A stretch of DNA of 39,469 bases from an uncultured Bacteroidales bacterium. GTDB taxonomy: Bacteria; Bacteroidota; Bacteroidia; Bacteroidales; P3. Of this stretch, positions 15,863 through 24,776 are shown in pieces (within the stretch, counting starts at the first letter, position 1; each line of letters starts with the position of its first letter). The stretch spans positions 1 to 39,469 of the forward strand of contig CAMXAS010000001.1 in assembly GCA_947179195.1 (NCBI GenBank), in the 5' to 3' direction. The notes under the pieces were generated by a model, which made no database searches, was not told where the DNA came from, and saw only the letters and a list, made by a program, of their open reading frames with translations. The position numbers and the translations under genes were made by a program.

Positions 15863-17953
15863 ATGGCACAAGATTTAGCAAAGACGAGGAACATCGGCAT
15901 CATGGCGCACATCGATGCCGGCAAGACGACTTGTTCCGAACGTATCCTGTATTATACCGGAAAGAACCACAAGATAGGCGAAACGCACGACGGTTCGGCT
16001 ACGATGGACTGGATGGCGCAGGAACAGGAAAGAGGTATCACGATTACGTCCGCTGCGACGACCGTTTTCTGGAAATACCGCAACGACAGTTACAAAATCA
16101 ATTTGATCGATACCCCGGGGCACGTGGACTTCACCGTGGAAGTGGAACGTTCCCTGCGCGTATTGGACGGTGCCGTAGCTTTGTTCTGCGCCGTGGGCGG
16201 CGTACAGCCCCAGTCCGAAACCGTATGGCGTCAGGCCAACAAATATAAAGTGCCGCGTATCGCGTTCGTCAACAAGATGGACCGTACGGGCGCCGACTTC
16301 TTCAATGTCGTGACCCAAATCAAGGAACGTCTGCAGGCCAAGCCGGTCGTTTTGACGATTCCCATCGGTCAGGAAGACACGTTCAAGGGCGTGGTGGATG
16401 TTATCTCCCGCAAGGCCTACGAATGGAACGAAGAAGACAAAGGGCTCACCTATTTCGAAGTGCCCGTTCCCGATGATTTGAAAGACACGGTGGAAGAATA
16501 CCACAACCGTCTGTTGGAAGAAGTGGCCGAGTTGGACGAAAACTTGATGACCAAATACTTCGAAGACCCGGGCACGATTACCGAAGACGAAATCATCGCC
16601 GCCATCCGCAAGGCGACGGTCGAAATGACGGTCAACCCGGTATTGTGCGGTTCGGCCTTCAAGAACAAGGGCATCCAGCTCCTGCTCGACGCCGTGGCCC
16701 GTTATTTACCGAGCCCGTTGGATGTAGAAGCCATCACGGGTATCAACCCCAAGACCGGCGATGAAGAATCGCGCAAGGTGGACGTGAACGAACCGTTCAG
16801 CGCGTTGGCCTTCAAGATTGCGACCGACCCGTTCGTAGGCCGTATCGCTTTCTTCCGCGTTTACTCCGGTGCTTTGGACGCCGGTTCCTACGTGCTCAAC
16901 GCCTCCACCGGCAAGAAAGAACGTATCTCCCGCATCTTGCAGATGCACTCCAATAAACAGCAACCGATGGACCGCATCGAAACCGGTGACATCGGCGCGG
17001 CCGTAGGTTTCAAGGAAATCAAGACCGGTAACACGCTCTGCGATGAAAACCACCCGATTATCCTCGAATCCATGACGTTCCCCGATCCGGTTATCAGCAT
17101 CGCGATCGAACCCGTTTCGCAGGCCGATGTCGATAAGCTGTCGAACGGGCTCGCCAAACTGGCGGAAGAAGACCCGACGTTCCAGGTTCACTCCGACGAG
17201 AACTCCGGCCAGACCGTTATCAGCGGTATGGGCGAGTTGCACTTGGACGTACTGATTGACCGTCTGCGCCGCGAATTCCATGTGGAATGCAACCAGGGCA
17301 AACCCCAGGTGGCTTACAAAGAAGCGGTCCGTTCCGCCGTTCAGCACCGCGAGGTTTACAAGAAGCAGACCGGTGGCCGCGGTAAGTTCGCCGACATCAT
17401 CTTCGAGGTATCCCCGGCCGACGAAGGCGTCAAAGGCCTCCAGTTCATCAACGAAGTCAAGGGCGGTAACATTCCCAAGGAATTCATCCCCTCGATTGAA
17501 AAAGGCTTCAAGGCCTCGTTGGAAAACGGTGTACTGGCTGGCTATCCGCTCGAAAGCCTCAAGGTACGTCTGATCGACGGTTCGTTCCACCCGGTGGACT
17601 CCGATGCGCTTTCGTTCGAAGTCTGCGCCAAAATCGGCTTCAAGGAAGCTTGCCGCAAGGCCAAGTCCGTATTGCTCGAACCGATTATGTCTCTGGAAAT
17701 CGAAACCCCGGACGATTACGTCGGCGATGTTTCCAGCGACTTGAACCGTCGTCGCGGTATCATGGAAGGTATCGAAGCCAAAGTGGGCGGCCAGGCCATC
17801 CGCGCCAAGGTGCCTCTGGCGGAAATGTTCGGCTATGTGACGGCTCTGCGTACGCTCAGCTCCGGTCGCGCCAGCTCCACGATGGAGTACGCCTATCACG
17901 CCGAAGCGCCGGCCAACATTACGGAAGAAGTAATCAAACAAGCCAATAAATAG
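15863..17953 (+). CDS. fusA: Elongation factor G
   Basis: GTPase that drives ribosomal translocation and, with RRF, recycling. 696 residues with all G motifs: AHIDAGKT (15-22), RGIT (57-60), DTPGH (83-87) and NKMD (137-140). Domains II to V follow, with GMGELHLDV in domain III and RRGIMEGIEAK in domain V. An AAGGA stretch lies upstream of the ATG. It ends 16 bases before rpsJ; tuf, which follows fusA in many other phyla, is absent. One canonical fusA is seen, with no sign of the paralogue that some Bacteroidota carry. Confidence 0.98.
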   Translation: MAQDLAKTRNIGIMAHIDAGKTTCSERILYYTGKNHKIGETHDGSATMDWMAQEQERGITITSAATTVFWKYRNDSYKINLIDTPGHVDFTVEVERSLRVLDGAVALFCAVGGVQPQSETVWRQANKYKVPRIAFVNKMDRTGADFFNVVTQIKERLQAKPVVLTIPIGQEDTFKGVVDVISRKAYEWNEEDKGLTYFEVPVPDDLKDTVEEYHNRLLEEVAELDENLMTKYFEDPGTITEDEIIAAIRKATVEMTVNPVLCGSAFKNKGIQLLLDAVARYLPSPLDVEAITGINPKTGDEESRKVDVNEPFSALAFKIATDPFVGRIAFFRVYSGALDAGSYVLNASTGKKERISRILQMHSNKQQPMDRIETGDIGAAVGFKEIKTGNTLCDENHPIILESMTFPDPVISIAIEPVSQADVDKLSNGLAKLAEEDPTFQVHSDENSGQTVISGMGELHLDVLIDRLRREFHVECNQGKPQVAYKEAVRSAVQHREVYKKQTGGRGKFADIIFEVSPADEGVKGLQFINEVKGGNIPKEFIPSIEKGFKASLENGVLAGYPLESLKVRLIDGSFHPVDSDALSFEVCAKIGFKEACRKAKSVLLEPIMSLEIETPDDYVGDVSSDLNRRRGIMEGIEAKVGGQAIRAKVPLAEMFGYVTALRTLSSGRASSTMEYAYHAEAPANITEEVIKQANK

Positions 17954-17969
17954 TTTAAATTTTTTAACC

Positions 17970-18275
17970 GTGAGTCAAAGAATCAGAATCAAACTCAAGT
18001 CTTACGACTACAATTTGGTCGACAAGTCGGCCGAAAAGATCGTAAAGACGGTGAAGCTCACAGGGGCGATGATCAACGGACCCATTCCCCTGCCGACGAA
18101 CAAGAAGATCTTCACCGTGAACCGTTCCACGTTCGTGAACAAGAAGTCGCGGGAACAGTTCGAATTGTCTTCCTACAAACGTCTGCTCGACATCCACAGC
18201 AGCAGCTCCAAAACCATCGACGCGCTGATGAAGTTGGAATTGCCGAGCGGTGTGGAAGTGGAAATCAAAGTCTGA
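17970..18275 (+). CDS. rpsJ: 30S ribosomal protein S10
   Basis: 30S head protein that also acts as NusE in antitermination. 101 residues: MSQRIRIKLKSYDYNLVDKS opens the protein, and NRSTFVNKKSREQFE (51-65) and LPSGVEVEIKV close it. Translation must start at the GTG at 17970-17972, because the conserved SQRIRIKL follows immediately and no upstream ATG fits. This is the only non-ATG start I find in the ribosomal operon. A 72-base gap without a recognisable promoter precedes rplC. Confidence 0.97.
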   Translation: MSQRIRIKLKSYDYNLVDKSAEKIVKTVKLTGAMINGPIPLPTNKKIFTVNRSTFVNKKSREQFELSSYKRLLDIHSSSSKTIDALMKLELPSGVEVEIKV

Positions 18276-18347
18276 TGACCGTCCGCACCTCGAGACAACG
18301 TAAAAGACAAAAACTTTTTGACACAGAAACCATAAACAAGCATTAAT

Positions 18348-18977
18348 ATGTCCGGATTAATAGGAAAGAAAATCGGAATGACTAGCATTTGGGATGCCTC
18401 CGGTAAGAACATACCGTGCACTGTAATCGAAGCTGGTCCTTGTGTGGTAACGCAAGTAAAAACAATAGAGAAGGACGGATACGAAGCCATTCAGCTGTCC
18501 TTTGGCGAACGCAAAGAAAAACATACGCCGAAAGCCCTCATGGGCCATTTCGCCAAGGCGAACACGACGCCCAAACTCATCAGCATGGAGTTCTCCCGCT
18601 TTGAGGAAGGCAGCCGCAAATCGTACGGTGAAGTGTTGGGCGTGGATGTTTTCGAAGAAGGCGAATTCATCGACGTAGCCGGTTACACCAAAGGTAAAGG
18701 CTTTCAGGGTGTCGTCGGACGGCACGGATTCGGTGGCGTAGGTCAATCTACTCACGGTCAACATAACAGACTTAGAGCCCCCGGTTCGGTCGGTGCCTCT
18801 TCCTATCCTTCCCGCTTGTTCAAGGGCTTGCGTATGGCCGGTCAGAAAGGTCACGAGAGAAGAAAGAGCATCAACCTTCAGATCGTAAAGATCGTTCCCG
18901 AAAAGAATTTAATTTTAGTCAAAGGATCGGTACCCGGTCCGAAAGGTTCATTTTTAAAACTCGAGAGATGGAGCTAA
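18348..18977 (+). CDS. rplC: 50S ribosomal protein L3
   Basis: Early 23S-binding assembly protein whose loop reaches toward the peptidyl transferase centre. 209 residues, starting MSGLIGKKIGMTSIWDASGK. The central loop GFGGVGQSTHGQHNRLRAPG (about 127-146) is the Bacteroidota variant of the loop in which Gln is methylated in E. coli. It ends KLERWS, and its last 10 bases overlap the rplD start, so L3 and L4 are translationally coupled. Confidence 0.97.
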   Translation: MSGLIGKKIGMTSIWDASGKNIPCTVIEAGPCVVTQVKTIEKDGYEAIQLSFGERKEKHTPKALMGHFAKANTTPKLISMEFSRFEEGSRKSYGEVLGVDVFEEGEFIDVAGYTKGKGFQGVVGRHGFGGVGQSTHGQHNRLRAPGSVGASSYPSRLFKGLRMAGQKGHERRKSINLQIVKIVPEKNLILVKGSVPGPKGSFLKLERWS

Positions 18978-19603
18978 CAGTATATAACATCAAAGGAGAA
19001 GAGACCGGCAAGAAGGTTGTCTTGAGCGATCTCATAGCCAAGGCCGAGCCGAACGATCACGCCATTTACCTGGACGTGAAACAGTATTTGGCCAACCAAC
19101 GCCAGGGCACGCACAAAAGCAAGGAAAGATCGGAAGTATCCGGCAGTACGCGCAAGTTAGGCCGTCAAAAAGGTGGCGGCGGTGCCCGTCGCGGTGACAT
19201 CAACTCGCCGTTGTTGGTAGGCGGTGGCCGTGTATTCGGTCCGCGTCCGCGTGACTACAGCTTCAAGTTGAACAAGAAGCTGAAACGTCTGGCCCGTATC
19301 TCGGCTTTGGCGTACAAGTTGCAGAACGACGGCATCAAGGTGGTTGACGACATCCAGTTGGCCTCCCACAAGACCAAAGGCATGGTGGAAGTGATGAAAA
19401 ATCTTCAGCTTTCTGAAAAAAAATCGCTTATAGTGCTTTTGGAATCAAATAATTTCGTATCTTTGTCGTCCCGAAATTTGCCGCTCATCAAGGTTGTAAA
19501 TGTTTCAAACTTAAACACTTACGACATCATGAATGCGCAAAATTTGTTGTTTGTAGAGGCTTCGGCCCGCAAACTGGACGAAATGTACGGCCAGGAAGCT
19601 TAG
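18968..19603 (+). CDS. rplD: 50S ribosomal protein L4
   Basis: Lines the peptide exit tunnel; in E. coli it also autoregulates the S10 operon. 211 residues, starting MELTVYNIKGEETGKKVVLS. The extended tunnel loop contains GSTRKLGRQKGGGGARRGD (about 58-76) and GRVFGPRPRDY (about 86-96). The start lies within the end of rplC. No S10-leader-like structure can be claimed upstream, since the S10 genes are fused to the str block. Confidence 0.97.
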   Translation: MELTVYNIKGEETGKKVVLSDLIAKAEPNDHAIYLDVKQYLANQRQGTHKSKERSEVSGSTRKLGRQKGGGGARRGDINSPLLVGGGRVFGPRPRDYSFKLNKKLKRLARISALAYKLQNDGIKVVDDIQLASHKTKGMVEVMKNLQLSEKKSLIVLLESNNFVSLSSRNLPLIKVVNVSNLNTYDIMNAQNLLFVEASARKLDEMYGQEA

Positions 19604-19628
19604 TCAGAAACCGCTTAAAACGAGAAAA

Positions 19629-19919
19629 ATGAGCATAATAATTAAACCCCTCGTCACTGAGAAGATGACGAAAATCGGTGAGAAGTTAAACCGGGTAGGC
19701 TTTCTCGTAGAAAAAACGGCTAACAAAATCGAGATTAGAAACGCCGTCGAGAGCATGTATAATGTAAAGGTAACGGAAGTGAACACGATGCGTTACGACG
19801 GCAAAGCGAAATCCCGCTACACCAAAGCCGGTTTTATACAAGGCCGCACCAATGCCACGAAAAAGGCCATCGTTACGTTGGCCGAAGGCGATACGATTGA
19901 TTTTTATAGCAATATTTAA
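19629..19919 (+). CDS. rplW: 50S ribosomal protein L23
   Basis: Sits at the tunnel exit and docks trigger factor and SRP. 96 residues: IIKPLVTEKMTKIGEKLNRV (about 3-22), then VEKTANKIEIRNAVESMYNV (about 27-46) and VNTMRYDGKAKSRYT, the family core. The gap after rplD is 25 bases; rplB follows after 8. Confidence 0.97.
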   Translation: MSIIIKPLVTEKMTKIGEKLNRVGFLVEKTANKIEIRNAVESMYNVKVTEVNTMRYDGKAKSRYTKAGFIQGRTNATKKAIVTLAEGDTIDFYSNI

Positions 19920-19927
19920 GAAGAGAA

Positions 19928-20752
19928 ATGGCTTTAAAGAAATTCAAACCCACAACGCCAGGTCAGCGTTTCCGCAGCATCAGCACGTTTGAGGAAATCA
20001 CGACCTCCACGCCGGAGAAGAGTCTGTTGGCGCCCGTCCGCAAAAGCGGTGGCCGCAACAACCAGGGCAAAATGACCATGCGCTATATCGGTGGTGGACA
20101 CAAGAGACAATATCGTATTATCGATTTCAAACGGGAGAAAGAAAATATTCCCGCCGTGGTTAAAACCATAGAGTACGACCCCAATCGTACGGCCCGTATC
20201 GCCCTGTTGGTGTATGCCGATGGGGAAAAACGCTATATGTTGGCCCCTCAGGGTTTGCAGGTAGGCCAGCAGGTTTTGTCGGGCAAAGGCATCGCCCCCG
20301 AATTGGGCAATACGCTTTATTTGAGCGAGATTCCTTTCGGTACGTTGATTTACAACATTGAACTGCGTCCCGGTCAGGGTGCCAAGATGGCCCGCAGCGC
20401 CGGTGCTTACGCCCAGTTGATGTCGCGTGAAGACAAATACGCCATCATCAAACTGCCTTCCGGCGAAACGCGCAAGATCCTCCAGGCTTGCAAGGCGACG
20501 GTGGGTGTGGCTTCCAACACGGACCACAGCCTCGAATCCTCCGGTAAGGCCGGTCGCAGCCGCTGGTTGGGCCGCCGTCCGCGCAACCGCGGTGTCGTCA
20601 TGAACCCTGTCGATCACCCGATGGGTGGTGGTGAAGGTCGTGCCTCCGGTGGTCACCCGCGCAGCCGCAAGGGTATGCCGGCCAAGGGCTACAAGACGCG
20701 TCGTCCGAAGAACCGTTCCAACCAGTTCATCATAGAAAGAAGGAAGAAATAA
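19928..20752 (+). CDS. rplB: 50S ribosomal protein L2
   Basis: Essential for subunit association and peptidyl transferase activity. 274 residues, the standard length. Starts MALKKFKPTTPGQRFRSIST, with GGRNNQGKMTMRYIGGGHKR (about 42-61) and the C-terminal NPVDHPMGGGEGRASGGHPR (about 226-245), which carries the conserved His thought important near the active centre, followed by a basic tail. rpsS starts 18 bases on. Confidence 0.98.
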   Translation: MALKKFKPTTPGQRFRSISTFEEITTSTPEKSLLAPVRKSGGRNNQGKMTMRYIGGGHKRQYRIIDFKREKENIPAVVKTIEYDPNRTARIALLVYADGEKRYMLAPQGLQVGQQVLSGKGIAPELGNTLYLSEIPFGTLIYNIELRPGQGAKMARSAGAYAQLMSREDKYAIIKLPSGETRKILQACKATVGVASNTDHSLESSGKAGRSRWLGRRPRNRGVVMNPVDHPMGGGEGRASGGHPRSRKGMPAKGYKTRRPKNRSNQFIIERRKK

Positions 20753-20770
20753 CGCTTAAAAATCAAAGTT

Positions 20771-21049
20771 ATGAGCCGCTCAATTAAAAAAGGTCCATAT
20801 ATCCACTATAAGTTAGAAAAGAAAGTTCTGGCCGCTGCTGAAAGCAAGAAGAAGGTTACGATCAAGACTTGGTCCAGAGCCTCTATGATCTCTCCTGATT
20901 TTGTAGGACAGACCATCGCCGTGCACAATGGCAACAAATTCATCCCGGTTTACGTGACCGAAAACATGGTAGGCCACAAGCTGGGTGAATTCGCCCCCAC
21001 CCGTATTTTCCGCGGGCACGCCGGCAACAAGGACAAAGGAAAAAAGTAA
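20771..21049 (+). CDS. rpsS: 30S ribosomal protein S19
   Basis: 30S head protein that pairs with S13 near the A-site finger. 92 residues: MSRSIKKGPYIHYKLEKKVL, then IKTWSRASMISPDFVGQTIA (about 32-51) and VGHKLGEFAPTRIFRGHAG (about 67-85), all diagnostic. rplV begins 24 bases later. Confidence 0.98.
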   Translation: MSRSIKKGPYIHYKLEKKVLAAAESKKKVTIKTWSRASMISPDFVGQTIAVHNGNKFIPVYVTENMVGHKLGEFAPTRIFRGHAGNKDKGKK

Positions 21050-21073
21050 TCATCCTAAGAAAAAGAAAGAACA

Positions 21074-21517
21074 ATGGGATCGAGAAAACGCATTCGCGCA
21101 GAACAGTTGAAAGAGCAGAAAAAGACGCTCTATATGGCGAAGTTGAACAACAACCCCACTTCGCCGCGTAAGACGAGATATACCGCCGATTTGATTCGGG
21201 GACTGGACGTTGACAAAGCGCTGGCCATCTTGCAATACAGCCACCGTGAAGCGGCGCCGAAACTGCACAAACTCCTGCGTTCGGCCATCGCCAACTGGCA
21301 GAACAAGAACGAAGGCCTCCGCATGGAAGACGCCAAACTGTACGTCAAGGAAATCTTCGTTGACGGCGGCGTACAGCTCAAACGCCTCCGTCCGGCGCCC
21401 CAAGGCAGAGGTTACCGCATCAGAAAGCGTTCCAACCACGTGACGCTCATCCTGGGTAGCCGTGTGGCCCAGCCCGAACAAGTAAAGGAAGTTGAATCAG
21501 AATCTGAAAACAAGTAG
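21074..21517 (+). CDS. rplV: 50S ribosomal protein L22
   Basis: Lines the exit tunnel opposite L4 and contacts all 23S domains. 147 residues, longer than the ~110 of E. coli. An N-terminal extension of about 20 basic residues (MGSRKRIRAEQLKEQ...) precedes the core NPTSPRKTRYTADLIRGLDV, and an acidic tail (EQVKEVESESENK) follows the core end RRAPQGRGYRIRKRSNHVT-type strand. Both extensions are also seen in other Bacteroidota L22 as far as I recall. rpsC begins 3 bases on. Confidence 0.96.
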   Translation: MGSRKRIRAEQLKEQKKTLYMAKLNNNPTSPRKTRYTADLIRGLDVDKALAILQYSHREAAPKLHKLLRSAIANWQNKNEGLRMEDAKLYVKEIFVDGGVQLKRLRPAPQGRGYRIRKRSNHVTLILGSRVAQPEQVKEVESESENK

Positions 21518-21520
21518 ATA

Positions 21521-22255
21521 ATGGGACAGAAGACAAACCCTATAGGCAATAGATTGGGAATCGTTAGAGGTTGGGATTCCAATTGGTTCGGCGGTCGTAA
21601 ATTCGAAGCCAAACTCGTAGAAGACGATAAAATCCGCAAATACCTCAACGCGCGTTTGATCAAGGCCGGTATTTCCAAAATCCAGATCGAGCGCACGCTG
21701 AAATTGGTGACCATTACTATTTTCACGGCGAAGCCCGGTGTCATCATCGGCAAGGCCGGTCAGGAAGTGGACAAACTGAAGGAAGAGTTGAAGAAACTCA
21801 CCCAGAAGGAAATCCAAATCAACATTTCGGAAGTGAAACGTCCGGAATTGGATGCCGTTATCGTGGCTTCCTCGATCGCGCGTCAGCTGGAAGGCCGCGT
21901 GTCCTACCGCAAGGCCATCAAGATGGCGATTACCTCGGCCATGAGAATGGGTGCCGAAGGTATCAAGATTCAGATTTCCGGTCGTTTGGGCGGTGCCGAA
22001 ATGGCGCGTACCGAACACTTCAAGGAAGGCCGTACGCCGCTCCACACGCTCCGTGCCGACATCGACTACGCTTTGAACGAAGCGCACACGACCTATGGCC
22101 GTTTGGGCATCAAGGTTTGGATTTGCCGCGGCATCATCTACGGCAAGCGCGATTTGACGAGCAACTTCGGTGCAGCCGCTACCAACGGTAAGGAATTCGG
22201 CGGTCGCAGCAATGCGTCCAACCGTCCGATGGGTGGCAGAAGAAAAAAACAATAA
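21521..22255 (+). CDS. rpsC: 30S ribosomal protein S3
   Basis: Forms part of the mRNA entry channel and helicase. 244 residues: MGQKTNPIGNRLGIVRGWDS opens it, the KH domain contains GVIIGKAGQEVDKL (about 74-87), and the C-terminal domain has GRLGGAEMARTEHFKEGRTP (about 156-175). The tail (SNASNRPMGGRRKKQ) is basic and low-complexity. A 40-base gap separates it from rplP. Confidence 0.98.
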   Translation: MGQKTNPIGNRLGIVRGWDSNWFGGRKFEAKLVEDDKIRKYLNARLIKAGISKIQIERTLKLVTITIFTAKPGVIIGKAGQEVDKLKEELKKLTQKEIQINISEVKRPELDAVIVASSIARQLEGRVSYRKAIKMAITSAMRMGAEGIKIQISGRLGGAEMARTEHFKEGRTPLHTLRADIDYALNEAHTTYGRLGIKVWICRGIIYGKRDLTSNFGAAATNGKEFGGRSNASNRPMGGRRKKQ

Positions 22256-22295
22256 GAGCGTAAGCGTTAGTTCAACATTTTAATACGATACAGAA

Positions 22296-22718
22296 ATGTT
22301 ACAACCAAAGAAAACCAAGTTCAGGAAACAGCAGAAAGGCAAAATCAAAGGCAACACCAAGCGGGGTGCCGAAATCGCTTTCGGTTCTTTCGCGCTGAAG
22401 GCGTTGGAGCCGGCGCTGTTGACCGGACGTCAGATAGAAGCCGCCCGTCAGGCCATGACCCGTTATATGAAACGTGAGGGTCAGTTGTGGATCCGCATTT
22501 TCCCCGATAAGCCTATCACCAAAAAGCCGAACGAAGTACGTATGGGTAAGGGTAAAGGTGCGCCGGAATACTTCGTGGCGCGCATCGCTCCCGGTCGTAT
22601 CCTGTTCGAAGCCGACGGCGTTTCGGAAGAAATCGCGAAGGAAGCCTTGCGGTTGGCGGCCCAAAAACTGCCTATCGCGGTGAAATTTATCGTTAGAAGA
22701 GATTACGTACCCGAATAA
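22296..22718 (+). CDS. rplP: 50S ribosomal protein L16
   Basis: Late-assembling protein that positions A-site tRNA. 140 residues: MLQPKKTKFRKQQKGKIKGN, AFGSFALKALEPALLTGRQI (about 29-48) and RMGKGKGAPEYFVARIAPGR (about 82-101). Arg in the KGKGAPEYWVA-type loop is conserved, with Phe in place of the usual Trp. rpmC follows after 13 bases. Confidence 0.97.
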   Translation: MLQPKKTKFRKQQKGKIKGNTKRGAEIAFGSFALKALEPALLTGRQIEAARQAMTRYMKREGQLWIRIFPDKPITKKPNEVRMGKGKGAPEYFVARIAPGRILFEADGVSEEIAKEALRLAAQKLPIAVKFIVRRDYVPE

Positions 22719-22731
22719 CAAGCGTTTAGCC

Positions 22732-22929
22732 ATGAAGACTGAATTAGTAGTAAAAGAATTGTCTACGCCCGAGCTCAAGGATCGCTTGGATGTGGAAACC
22801 GCGGAACTGAACAGAATGAAATTGAATCATGCTATTTCGCCTGTTGAGAATCCCAACCTGATAAAGAAACATAAAAGAACCATTGCCCGCATTCTCACGG
22901 AACTGCGTCGTAGGGAAATGGCTGTATAA
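22732..22929 (+). CDS. rpmC: 50S ribosomal protein L29
   Basis: Small helical-hairpin protein beside the tunnel exit, next to L23. 65 residues: KELSTPELKDRLDVETAELN (about 8-27), a conserved hinge LNHAISPVENPNLIKKHKR and TIARILTELRRREMAV at the end. Gap to rpsQ is 19 bases. Confidence 0.95.
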   Translation: MKTELVVKELSTPELKDRLDVETAELNRMKLNHAISPVENPNLIKKHKRTIARILTELRRREMAV

Positions 22930-22948
22930 CGCTTAAGAAACCGACAAG

Positions 22949-23203
22949 ATGGAAAGAAACTTAAGAAAAGAGAGAATAGGTGTTGTGGTAAGCAACAAAA
23001 TGCAGAAAACCATTACTGTTTTGGTTGAACGCAAGACCAAGCACCCTATCTATGGTAAATTCGTAAAGAAATCTACCAAGTTTACGGCTCACGACGAAAA
23101 GAACGAGTGCAATGAAGGCGATACCGTTCGCATCATGGAAACCCGGCCGTTGAGCAAGAACAAATGTTGGAGATTAGTTGAAATCATTGAAAGAGCTAAA
23201 TAA
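22949..23203 (+). CDS. rpsQ: 30S ribosomal protein S17
   Basis: OB-fold primary 16S-binding protein. 84 residues: RKERIGVVVSNKMQKTITVL (about 6-25), KHPIYGKFVKKSTKFTAHDE (about 31-50), NEGDTVRIMETRPLSKNKCW (about 54-73). These are the full family landmarks. rplN starts 2 bases after the stop. Confidence 0.97.
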   Translation: MERNLRKERIGVVVSNKMQKTITVLVERKTKHPIYGKFVKKSTKFTAHDEKNECNEGDTVRIMETRPLSKNKCWRLVEIIERAK

Positions 23204-23205
23204 TT

Positions 23206-23574
23206 ATGATACAGCAAGAAACAAGGCTTAGTGTTGCCGACAACAGCGGTGCCAAATCCGTGCTCTGCATTCGTGTACTCGGCGGCACCAAAAGAAGATA
23301 CGCCAGCGTGGGCGATAAGATTATCGTTTCCATTAAAGACGCCCTTCCTTCCGGTAACGTCAAGAAAGGTACCGTGTCCAAGGCTGTGGTCGTGAGAACG
23401 ACGAAGGAAGTCCGTCGTGCGGATGGCTCTTACATCCGGTTCGACGACAACGCCGTCGTACTGCTCACCGCCAACGAGGAAATGCGTGGCACCCGTATCT
23501 TCGGACCTGTAGCCCGCGAATTGAGAGAAAAACAATTTATGAAGATTGTTTCACTGGCACCTGAAGTGCTTTAA
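23206..23574 (+). CDS. rplN: 50S ribosomal protein L14
   Basis: Forms an intersubunit bridge and is the docking site of RsfS, whose gene is at 11070-11486. 122 residues: MIQQETRLSVADNSGAKSVL, GDKIIVSIKDALPSGNVKKG (about 37-56) and a GTRIFGPVARELREKQFMKI (about 97-116) end, as expected. Confidence 0.97.
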   Translation: MIQQETRLSVADNSGAKSVLCIRVLGGTKRRYASVGDKIIVSIKDALPSGNVKKGTVSKAVVVRTTKEVRRADGSYIRFDDNAVVLLTANEEMRGTRIFGPVARELREKQFMKIVSLAPEVL

Positions 23575-23586
23575 AATTTTATACGC

Positions 23587-23904
23587 ATGAAATTACACAT
23601 CAAAAAAGGAGACACGGTAAAGGTGTTGGCCGGTGACGATAAGGGCAAGCAAGGTAAGGTCCTGCTCGTGGACACCGAAAAACAACGCGCCACCGTCGAG
23701 GGGGTGAACTTTGTTTCCAAGCACACGAAGCCCAATGCCAAGAATCCGCAAGGCGGCATCATCAAGAAAGAGGCGCCGTTGCATATTTCCAACCTCATGG
23801 TCGTGGACAGCAAGGGTACGGCTTCGAGAATCGGGCGGAAATTGGATGAAAAGACACAAAAATCAGTTCGTTACTCTAAAAAATCAGGGGAGGTAATTAA
23901 ATAA
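23587..23904 (+). CDS. rplX: 50S ribosomal protein L24
   Basis: Assembly initiator protein with a KOW fold. 105 residues: HIKKGDTVKVLAGDDKGKQG (about 4-23), VEGVNFVSKHTKPNAKNPQG (about 38-57) and IIKKEAPLHISNLMVVD (about 59-75). Its stop shares one base with the rplE start (TAATG), so L24 and L5 are coupled. Confidence 0.97.
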   Translation: MKLHIKKGDTVKVLAGDDKGKQGKVLLVDTEKQRATVEGVNFVSKHTKPNAKNPQGGIIKKEAPLHISNLMVVDSKGTASRIGRKLDEKTQKSVRYSKKSGEVIK

Positions 23905-24458
23905 TGAATTATTCGCCTAGACTTAAAGAAAAGTATCAGAAAGAGATCATACCGGCTTTGACGAAGGAATTCCAGTACAAGTCGGTTATGCAAGTACCCC
24001 GCCTGACGAAGATTTGTCTGAACCAGGGCTTGGGTGTGGCTATCGCCGACAAGAAGCTCATCGACCTCGGCATCGAGGAGATGACGGCCATCAGCGGCCA
24101 GCGTGCCGTAGCCACGAAGTCGAAAAAGGATATTTCGAACTTCAAGGTACGTAAAGGTATGCCGATTGGCGTTCGCGTCACGTTGCGCGGCGACAAGATG
24201 TATGAATTCCTGGATCGTTTGATTTCCGTCGCCATTCCCCGTATCCGCGACTTCCGCGGTATTTCCGACAAGGGTCTGGACGGTAAGGGTAACTTCTCCT
24301 TCGGTATCACCGAACAGATTATCTTCCCGGAAATCAACATCGACAAAGTAAGTAAGATTTGTGGTATGGACATCACGTTCGTCACGACGGCCAATTCCGA
24401 CAAGGAAGCTTACGCGCTCCTGAAAGAATTCGGTATGCCCTTCCAAAAACACAACTAA
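23904..24458 (+). CDS. rplE: 50S ribosomal protein L5
   Basis: Binds 5S rRNA and contacts P-site tRNA and S13. 184 residues: YSPRLKEKYQKEIIPALTKE (about 3-22), then VPRLTKICLNQGLGVA, RKGMPIGVRVTLRGDKMYEF (about 82-101), and DFRGISDKGLDGKGNFSFGI (about 115-134). Matches the usual Bacteroidota length. rpsN is 15 bases further. Confidence 0.98.
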   Translation: MNYSPRLKEKYQKEIIPALTKEFQYKSVMQVPRLTKICLNQGLGVAIADKKLIDLGIEEMTAISGQRAVATKSKKDISNFKVRKGMPIGVRVTLRGDKMYEFLDRLISVAIPRIRDFRGISDKGLDGKGNFSFGITEQIIFPEINIDKVSKICGMDITFVTTANSDKEAYALLKEFGMPFQKHN

Positions 24459-24473
24459 TAAGAGGACGCAATT

Positions 24474-24743
24474 ATGGCAAAAGAATCAATGAAGGCCCGC
24501 GAGTTGAAAAGACAGCAACTTGTGGCGAAATATGCTCAGAAGCGCGCTGAATTAAAGAAAGCCGGAGACTACGAAGCGCTCCAGAGAATCCCGAAGAACG
24601 CTTCTCCCGTACGTCTGCACAACCGTTGCAAACTGACCGGACGTCCCAAAGGCTATATGCGTACTTTCGGTATTTCCCGTATCAACTTCCGGGAAATGGC
24701 CCTGCAAGGCTTGATTCCGGGCGTAAAGAAAGCCAGTTGGTAA
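24474..24743 (+). CDS. rpsN: 30S ribosomal protein S14 (zinc-free type)
   Basis: 30S head protein. 89 residues with the core ASPVRLHNRCKLTGRPKGYM (about 43-62) and FGISRINFREMALQGLIPGV (about 65-84). It is the longer C-minus form: only one cysteine is present and the CxxC pairs of the zinc-binding S14 are absent. A 33-base gap precedes rpsH. Confidence 0.97.
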   Translation: MAKESMKARELKRQQLVAKYAQKRAELKKAGDYEALQRIPKNASPVRLHNRCKLTGRPKGYMRTFGISRINFREMALQGLIPGVKKASW

Positions 24744-24776
24744 GCTATTCGTTAAATCTAAAAAAGAGAAAAGAAA

